Assembly (NCBI RefSeq): GCF_004127445.1
Contig: NZ_QEXM01000036.1
Location: 62,001-126,000 of the forward strand
From: Streptomyces alfalfae
GTDB taxonomy: Bacteria > Actinomycetota > Actinomycetes > Streptomycetales > Streptomycetaceae
Length of the DNA stretch: 64,000 nt
Direction: 5' to 3'
Part shown: in pieces, positions 59,458 to 64,000 of the stretch
Position numbering within the stretch: the stretch's first letter is position 1
Layout: each line of letters opens with the position of its first letter
Program-made: the position numbers and the translations under genes
Notes under the pieces: model-generated
Databases searched by the model: none
Told to the model about the DNA's origin: nothing
Seen by the model: the letters and a program-made list of their open reading frames with translations, nothing else

Positions 59458-60842
59458 CCGTACCAGACCGTCGTGGCGTTGCAGAACTCGCGGATGCCGT
59501 GGCCGGACAGCTCGCGGCCGTAGCCGGAGCGCTTGACGCCGCCGAAGGGCAGCCCGGGGTGGGAGGCGGTCATCCCGTTGAAGAAGACGCCGCCGGCCTG
59601 GAGGTCCCGCACGCAGCGGTCCATGTCGGCCTCGTCGCGGGTCCACACGTTGGAACTCAGCCCGAACGGCACGTCGTTGGCGAGCGCCACCGCCTCGTCC
59701 AGGTCCCGCACGCGGTACAGCGTGGCCACCGGCCCGAACGTCTCCTCCCGGTGGACGCGCATCTTCGGGGTGATGTCCGTCAGGACGGTGGGGGAGTAGA
59801 ACCAGCCTTGGTCCCGGCCCTCGGGGCGCCCGCCGCCGCAGAGGGCGCTCGCGCCCTGGCCGAGCGCGTCGTCGACAAGTTCTTCCAGGTCGGCGCGGCC
59901 CCGCTCGCTGGCGACCGGGCCCACGTCGGTGTCCCGCTCGAGGGGATCGCCGACGGTCAGCTCCCGCATCCCGGCGACGAACCGGTCGCGGAAGTCGTCG
60001 TAGACGTCGGCGTGCACGATGAAGCGCTTGGCGGCGATGCAGGACTGGCCGTTGTTCTGGACGCGGGCGGTCACCGCGGTCCGCGCGGCGCGCGCCACGT
60101 CGGCGCTCGGCAGGACGAGGTAGGGGTCGCTGCCGCCGAGTTCCAGGACGATCTTCTTGATCTCGTCGCCCGCGACGGAGGCCACCGAGCGGCCCGCCGG
60201 CTCGCTGCCGGTGAGGGTCGCGGCGGCCACCCGGTCGTCGCGCAGGATCGCCTCGACGGCGTCCGACCCGATCAGCAGCGTCTGGAAGCACCCCTCGGGG
60301 TATCCGGCGCGCCGGAAGAGGTCTTCCAGGTACAGGGCCGTCCGCGGCACGTTCGACGCGTGCTTGAGCAGGCCCACGTTGCCCGCCATGAGGGCGGGGG
60401 CGGCGAAGCGCACCACCTGCCAGAGCGGGAAGTTCCACGGCATCACGGCGAGCACGACGCCCAGCGGGCGGTAGCGCACCAGGGCCCGCGCGGCGCCGGA
60501 GTCGGACACGTCGGCCTGCGCGGGGTGCTCGTCGGCGAGCAGTTCCGCCGCGTGCTCGGCGTACCACCGCATGGCCTTGACGCACTTCGCCGCCTCGGCC
60601 TCGGCCGCCTTGACGGGCTTGCCCATCTCGGTGGTCATGGTCCGCGCGATGTCGGCCGCGTCCTCTTCGAGGAGGTCGGCGGCCCGGTTCAGCAGCCGGG
60701 CGCGCTCGTCGAAGCCGGTGGTGCGGTGCTTCGCGTACGCCGCTTCGGCCGCCGCGAGGCGGCGCTCGATCTCCGCGGTCCCGAGCGGTTCGAAGGTTTC
60801 GAGCGTCTCACCGGTGGCGGGATTGACCGTGGCGATGGGCAT
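59445..60842 (-). CDS. NADP-dependent succinate-semialdehyde/aldehyde dehydrogenase
   Basis: 465 residues, AGGAGG ribosome site before ATG 60842. Class ALDH fold: MPWNFPLWQVVRFAAPALMA, catalytic Glu234 in VLELGGSDPYLVL, nucleophile Cys268 in NNGQSCIAAKR, and HREETFGPV. The protein is shorter than SSADH of the GabD type but closest to the NADP-linked succinate-semialdehyde group (GabD1-like), which works in GABA degradation or the alternative TCA path. No other gab genes are adjacent. Confidence 0.92.
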   Translation of the reverse strand: MPIATVNPATGETLETFEPLGTAEIERRLAAAEAAYAKHRTTGFDERARLLNRAADLLEEDAADIARTMTTEMGKPVKAAEAEAAKCVKAMRWYAEHAAELLADEHPAQADVSDSGAARALVRYRPLGVVLAVMPWNFPLWQVVRFAAPALMAGNVGLLKHASNVPRTALYLEDLFRRAGYPEGCFQTLLIGSDAVEAILRDDRVAAATLTGSEPAGRSVASVAGDEIKKIVLELGGSDPYLVLPSADVARAARTAVTARVQNNGQSCIAAKRFIVHADVYDDFRDRFVAGMRELTVGDPLERDTDVGPVASERGRADLEELVDDALGQGASALCGGGRPEGRDQGWFYSPTVLTDITPKMRVHREETFGPVATLYRVRDLDEAVALANDVPFGLSSNVWTRDEADMDRCVRDLQAGGVFFNGMTASHPGLPFGGVKRSGYGRELSGHGIREFCNATTVWYGPAE

Positions 60843-61002
60843 GCGGTTCCTCCTGGGGGGTGCCTGGGCGCGGCGGATGGGCCCCCGGCCCGGGATGGCC
60901 AGCGTAGGCCGGGGGACGCGCGGGGGCATACGGAGAGACCGGAACGCGCCGCCCCGGGGGAGATGGGAGAGGAGGGCGGCGCGTTCCGGCCGGGAGGGAC
61001 CG

Positions 61003-61419
61003 TCAGTCCGTGGAGAGCGCCTCCAGGAGCTGTCCGGCCTTCGGGTCGGCGAGGGCGCGGGCCGCGTCGGCGAGCGCCACCATCCCGACGAGGGAGTGGC
61101 CGTCGATCACGGGGAGCCGCCGCACCTTGTGGCTGGTCATGGTCGCGAAGACCTCGTCGGCGCTGTCGTCCGCGCCGATCGTCACGGCCTCGCTCTGCGC
61201 GAGTTCCCCGACGAGGACCTTGGAGGGGTCCTTGCCCTTCCCGAGGACCTTGACCACGATGTCGCGGTCGGTGAGGACTCCCTTGAGACGGTTGTCGGCG
61301 CCGCAGATGGGCAGCGCGCCGACACCGAGTCCGGTGAGCTTGGCGGCTGCCTGGAGGACGGTCTCCTCGGCCCCCGCGCACTCGGCGCCCGGAGTCATGA
61401 TGTCGCGAGCGGTGGTCAC
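61003..61419 (-). CDS. Tandem CBS-domain protein
   Basis: 138 residues, GTG start with AAGGAGG upstream. Two CBS modules: ARDIMTPGAECAGAEETVLQ...GVLTDRDIVV and DDSADEVFATMTSHKVRRLP...MVALADAARAL. Such stand-alone pairs bind adenosine nucleotides and are common stress-linked proteins in Streptomyces; a partner enzyme is not evident. Confidence 0.92.
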   Translation of the reverse strand: MTTARDIMTPGAECAGAEETVLQAAAKLTGLGVGALPICGADNRLKGVLTDRDIVVKVLGKGKDPSKVLVGELAQSEAVTIGADDSADEVFATMTSHKVRRLPVIDGHSLVGMVALADAARALADPKAGQLLEALSTD

Positions 61420-61528
61420 GTATGCCTCCTTGCCGGTCGTTGGGCTTCGCGGTCCGGCGGTACCGGGCCGCCGACGCCCTCCGGGTGCCCAGCGCCCGGG
61501 ACGTGACACCTCCTCCGCCCGCCTTCGT

Positions 61529-62020
61529 TCAGAGTCCGAGCGCGGTGAGGCCCGGGTGATCGTCGGGGCGGCGGCCGAGGGGCCAGTGGTGGAGGCGGCC
61601 GGACTCCGCGATGGGGAGGTCGTTGACGCAGGCGTGGCGCACGCGCATCAGGCCGTCGTCGCCGAACTCCCAGTTCTCGTTGCCGTAGGACCGGAACCAC
61701 TGCCCCGAGTCGTCGTGCCACTCATAGGCGAAACGCACCGCGATGCGGTGGCCGTCGTGCGCCCAGAGCTCCTTGATCAGCCGGTAGTCGAGCTCGCGGG
61801 CCCACTTGCGGGACAGGAAGGCGACGATCTCCGCGCGTCCGGTGACGAACTCGGCGCGGTTGCGCCACCGGGAGTCCTCGCTGTACGCGAGGGCCACCTT
61901 CTCGGGGTCGCGGCTGTTCCAGCCGTCCTCGGCGAGGCGGACCTTCTCGATCGCCGTCTCGCGGGTGAAGGGGGGTACGGGGGGCCGCGTCATGGTGGTC
62001 GTGTCACTCCTGATGGTCAT
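61529..62020 (-). CDS. NTF2-like protein, DUF1348
   Basis: 163 residues; ATG 62020 has AGGAG nearby (an ATG at 61993 is possible). DUF1348 NTF2-like cone: FTRETAIEKVRLAEDGWNSR, VALAYSEDSRWRNRAEFVTG, LWAHDGHRIAVRFAYEWHDD, GQWFRSYGNENWEFGDDGLM. Function not established. Divergent from a TetR gene with two palindromic operators between, so it is that regulator's likely target. Confidence 0.92.
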   Translation of the reverse strand: MTIRSDTTTMTRPPVPPFTRETAIEKVRLAEDGWNSRDPEKVALAYSEDSRWRNRAEFVTGRAEIVAFLSRKWARELDYRLIKELWAHDGHRIAVRFAYEWHDDSGQWFRSYGNENWEFGDDGLMRVRHACVNDLPIAESGRLHHWPLGRRPDDHPGLTALGL

Positions 62021-62043
62021 GGTCACTCCTGGGCCTGCCGGAT

Positions 62044-62061
62044 GGAGAACGATCGTTCTCC
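62044..62061. promoter_or_regulatory. TetR operator 1 (18-bp perfect palindrome)
   Basis: GGAGAACGATCGTTCTCC is perfectly self-complementary and lies 24 bases before the DUF1348 start, in the promoter shared with the divergent TetR gene. Confidence 0.75.
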
Positions 62062-62085
62062 ACTGTAGTAGCCTCGGACATGTCA

Positions 62086-62101
62086 GAGAACGTGCGTTCT
62101 C
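62086..62101. promoter_or_regulatory. TetR operator 2
   Basis: GAGAACG-TG-CGTTCTC, same half-sites as operator 1, 41 bases away (about four helical turns), 28 bases before the TetR start. Two matched copies make regulator binding very likely. Confidence 0.75.
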
Positions 62102-62128
62102 ACACACGGTCGATCCCGGGAGGCGCCC

Positions 62129-62692
62129 ATGGACCACGCCGAGGCGGAGACCAGGCTGCTCGACGCCGCGGAGGGGCTGTTCTACGAGCGGGGCATCCAG
62201 GCGGTCGGCATGGACCAGGTGCGCGCCGCGTCGGGGCTCTCGCTCAAGCGGCTCTACCGGCTCTTCCCCGCCAAGTCGGAGCTGGTCAAGGCCTGTCTCG
62301 ACCGCAGGGACCGCCGCTGGCGCGCCCGGCTCGCGGCCGCGGTGGGGGAGCGGCCCGAGGGGGACGAGCGCGTCCTCGCGGTCTACGACTGGCTGCACGC
62401 CTGGTTCACCGAGCCGGACTTCCGCGGCTGCGCCTTCGTCAACGCGTACGGCGAACTCGGCGCCGTCGACCCGGCGGTGGCCGACGCGGTGCGCGCGCAC
62501 AAGCGGGCCTTCCGCGCGTACATGGCGGAGCTGGTGACGGCCGCGGGCCATCCGGAGGCGCTGACCGGCCCCCTGGTCCTGCTCGCGGAGGGCGCCATGA
62601 CGGCCGCCGCGATCTCGGGCTCGCCCGAGGCGGCCCGCGAGGCGCGGCGGGGGGCGGAGCGGCTGCTCGGCGCGGCGGCCGGGCGGTCCTGA
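62129..62692 (+). CDS. TetR/AcrR family regulator
   Basis: 187 residues, ATG 62129 after GGGAGG. Helix-turn-helix at ~10-55 (MDQVRAASGLSLKRLYRLFP). The ligand half has FRGCAFVNAYGELGAVD, as in the TetR gene at 8293. Autoregulation and control of the DUF1348 gene are inferred from the twin palindromes. A 20-bp hairpin overlaps its stop. Confidence 0.92.
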   Translation: MDHAEAETRLLDAAEGLFYERGIQAVGMDQVRAASGLSLKRLYRLFPAKSELVKACLDRRDRRWRARLAAAVGERPEGDERVLAVYDWLHAWFTEPDFRGCAFVNAYGELGAVDPAVADAVRAHKRAFRAYMAELVTAAGHPEALTGPLVLLAEGAMTAAAISGSPEAAREARRGAERLLGAAAGRS

Positions 62693-62717
62693 TCGGGGAT
62701 CAGGACCGCCCGGCCGC
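62675..62717. terminator. 20-bp perfect hairpin overlapping the TetR stop
   Basis: Arms 62675-62694 and 62698-62717 pair perfectly around GGG. The left arm includes the last codons and the stop of the TetR gene; the right arm faces the convergent chitinase gene. Likely a bidirectional terminator. Confidence 0.85.
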
Positions 62718-62740
62718 GGGCCGTGCTCGGGGGAGGGGTG

Positions 62741-63631
62741 TCAGCAGCTCAGGTTGGAGCCCGGCGTGGTGCCGAGGAGCTGGGTGAACTGCTTGTAGCG
62801 GTCGATGCGGCTCTGCACCTGGGCGGGGTTGCCGCCGTTGCACTCCAGGGTGCCGTTGATGGCGCGGATGGTCTCACCGAAGCCCTTGCCGTTGACCATG
62901 GCGTTGTGCGGCGTCATGGTGCCGGGGCCCGACTGGGTGTTCCAGTACCAGAGGCCGGTCTTCCAGGCGACGGCCGGGTCCCGCTCCACCAGGTAGGGGT
63001 TGCGCAGCAGGTCGATGCCGAGCGCGTCGCCCGCGGCCTTGTAGTTGAAGTTCCAGCTGAGCTGGATCGGGCCGCGGCCGTAGTACGCGGCCTGCCCGGC
63101 GGGGCAGCCGTAGGGCTGGTTCGCGTCGCAGTAGTGCGGGTAGTTGGCCTGGTTCTGCTCGACGATGTACTTCAGCCCGCCGGTCTCGTGGTGGACGTTG
63201 GCGAGGAACGCCGCCGCCTCCTGGCGCTTGACGGTGTCGCTGCCGGTGTTGGCGAAGGCCGGGTACGCCTTCAGCGCGTCCGTCAGGCCCTTGTACGTGT
63301 AGAACGAGTTCCGGCTCGGGAACATCTGGTTGAACTGGGCCTCGCTGACCACGAATCCGGACGGGTCGGGGTTGCCCGGATCCGTGCCGCCGCCGCAGGC
63401 GCCCGCGTCCGCCCAGACGTCGGAGCGGCCCGGCGTCTCGTTCTGGGTCCACCACTTGGCGGTCCAGTTGTGCCCGTTGTGCGAGGCGGTCTTGCCGCCC
63501 GTGTAGACGGAGGACGAGCTCCATGGCGCGGCGCACGCGGCCGCGGACGCCGTGGCGGCGGCCGGGCCCAGGACGATCATCGCGCAGAGCGCGGCCAGGG
63601 CGGCCGCGAGACTGGTGAGGCGTTTGATCAT
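62741..63631 (-). CDS. Secreted chitinase, family GH19 with chitin-binding module
   Basis: 296 residues, AGGAG ribosome site before ATG 63631. Sec signal peptide (~1-30, ATASA-AA). CBM5/12-type chitin-binding module at ~33-79 (WSSSSVYTGGKTASHNGHNW), a Gly/Pro linker, then the GH19 catalytic domain from ~92 with catalytic Glu149 in ANVHHETGGLKYIVEQN and the second Glu158, and the GRGPIQLSWNFNY motif. Hydrolyses extracellular chitin with inversion, as in Streptomyces ChiF/ChiG enzymes. The promoter carries the TGGTCT-type direct repeats of chitin-induced genes. Confidence 0.96.
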   Translation of the reverse strand: MIKRLTSLAAALAALCAMIVLGPAAATASAAACAAPWSSSSVYTGGKTASHNGHNWTAKWWTQNETPGRSDVWADAGACGGGTDPGNPDPSGFVVSEAQFNQMFPSRNSFYTYKGLTDALKAYPAFANTGSDTVKRQEAAAFLANVHHETGGLKYIVEQNQANYPHYCDANQPYGCPAGQAAYYGRGPIQLSWNFNYKAAGDALGIDLLRNPYLVERDPAVAWKTGLWYWNTQSGPGTMTPHNAMVNGKGFGETIRAINGTLECNGGNPAQVQSRIDRYKQFTQLLGTTPGSNLSC

Positions 63632-64000
63632 GCGACATCTCCTAACGGGCGGGCGAGGGGTGGGCTCCACGCCGCCATGGGGGTGTCGGTGACTCAAGCG
63701 AAATGGTCTGAACCTGTCAAGGTCTGGACCAATATTGGTTCGACGGCCCGAACGGGCCCCGCCGCGCCACCGGTTGGCGTCGGGTGCGGATGATCCGGCT
63801 CTCAACTGGACGGATGACAGCGGGTGGTGACGCGGTCGCCCTGCCGCCGGGGCCTTCCGCGGACGGTTCCGCATCACGGGAATTCACCGGCCCGTCCAGC
63901 ATGTGGACGCCGACCGGTCGTCGCGGCATCGGCATGGCCGGTCATCCGCGGCGCCGGCATCGGCCGGCGCCCGCCCGGGCAGGATGCATCCGGTGCGGCC
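63632..64000. other. Promoter region of the chitinase gene, otherwise gene-free
   Basis: 369 bases to the window edge with no credible gene. Contains chitinase-type 12-bp repeats at 63704-63731 and a TTGACA -35-like element on the minus strand (63715-63720) between and touching them. A CCAATATTGG palindrome lies at 63729-63738. The rest shows nothing recognisable. Confidence 0.6.
63704..63731 (-). promoter_or_regulatory. Chitinase promoter repeats (chitin-response/DasR-like)
   Basis: On the minus strand, TGGTCCAGACCT (63731-63720) is followed by AGGTTCAGACCA (63715-63704), starts 16 bases apart. The first equals the direct-repeat unit known from Streptomyces chitinase promoters and resembles the DasR site core (TGGTCTAGACCA). 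The TTGACA between them is a probable -35 element. Confidence 0.7.

Overview
The window is high-GC actinobacterial chromosome, almost certainly Streptomyces. Supporting signs are GTG/TTG starts with purine-rich ribosome sites, many DUF families typical of that genus, a CBM-carrying GH19 chitinase with the classic chitinase promoter repeats, and a cytoplasmic-type contractile injection system (CIS) locus. The species cannot be named from this sequence. The left end cuts off a DHA2-type transporter.

Layout. 1-11.3 kb holds transport and small-molecule genes (MFS pump, DUF309, quinone oxidoreductase, glycosyltransferase, membrane proteins, regulators, an SDR) plus tRNA-Pro(GGG) with its own terminator. 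2.6-15.9 kb also holds three related P-loop (STAND-like) proteins. Two are full length with a C-terminal helix-turn-helix, the third is short, and an atypical response regulator sits between the last two. 16-22 kb has a secreted I36-type inhibitor and a two-component system divergent from a MacB-like ABC exporter. 22-26 kb has three regulator-controlled oxidoreductase or SRPBCC units with palindromic candidate operators.

26.1-50.4 kb is the main accessory system: a phage-tail-like contractile injection cluster on the minus strand. Transcribed right to left, the structural genes are sheath, inner tube, a zinc-binding assembly-like protein, a 52-residue protein, a 1506-residue repetitive protein, a second tube-like protein, a LysM protein, a VgrG-like spike, gp25, baseplate J and I proteins, and a zinc-ribbon membrane protein. 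Upstream lie a membrane protein, a LuxR-type regulator, a DUF4255 cap/terminator protein, an AAA ATPase, and two proteins sharing an N-terminal LQRxAGNAAV motif; one of these is a DUF4157 putative metalloprotease and is a plausible cargo. No tail-fibre gene is visible, which fits a cytoplasmic CIS.

50.5-64 kb is ordinary Streptomyces content: YceI, a DUF2975/XRE pair, a GCS2-type ligase, an F420-dependent oxidoreductase, a lipoprotein, and a DUF6766 gene interrupted by an in-frame TAA. It continues with a methyltransferase/CDGSH/haem-oxygenase-like trio, an aldehyde dehydrogenase, a CBS protein, and a DUF1348/TetR pair with two palindromic operators. It ends with a secreted chitinase. Several convergent gene pairs are separated by near-perfect GC-rich hairpins that look like terminators.
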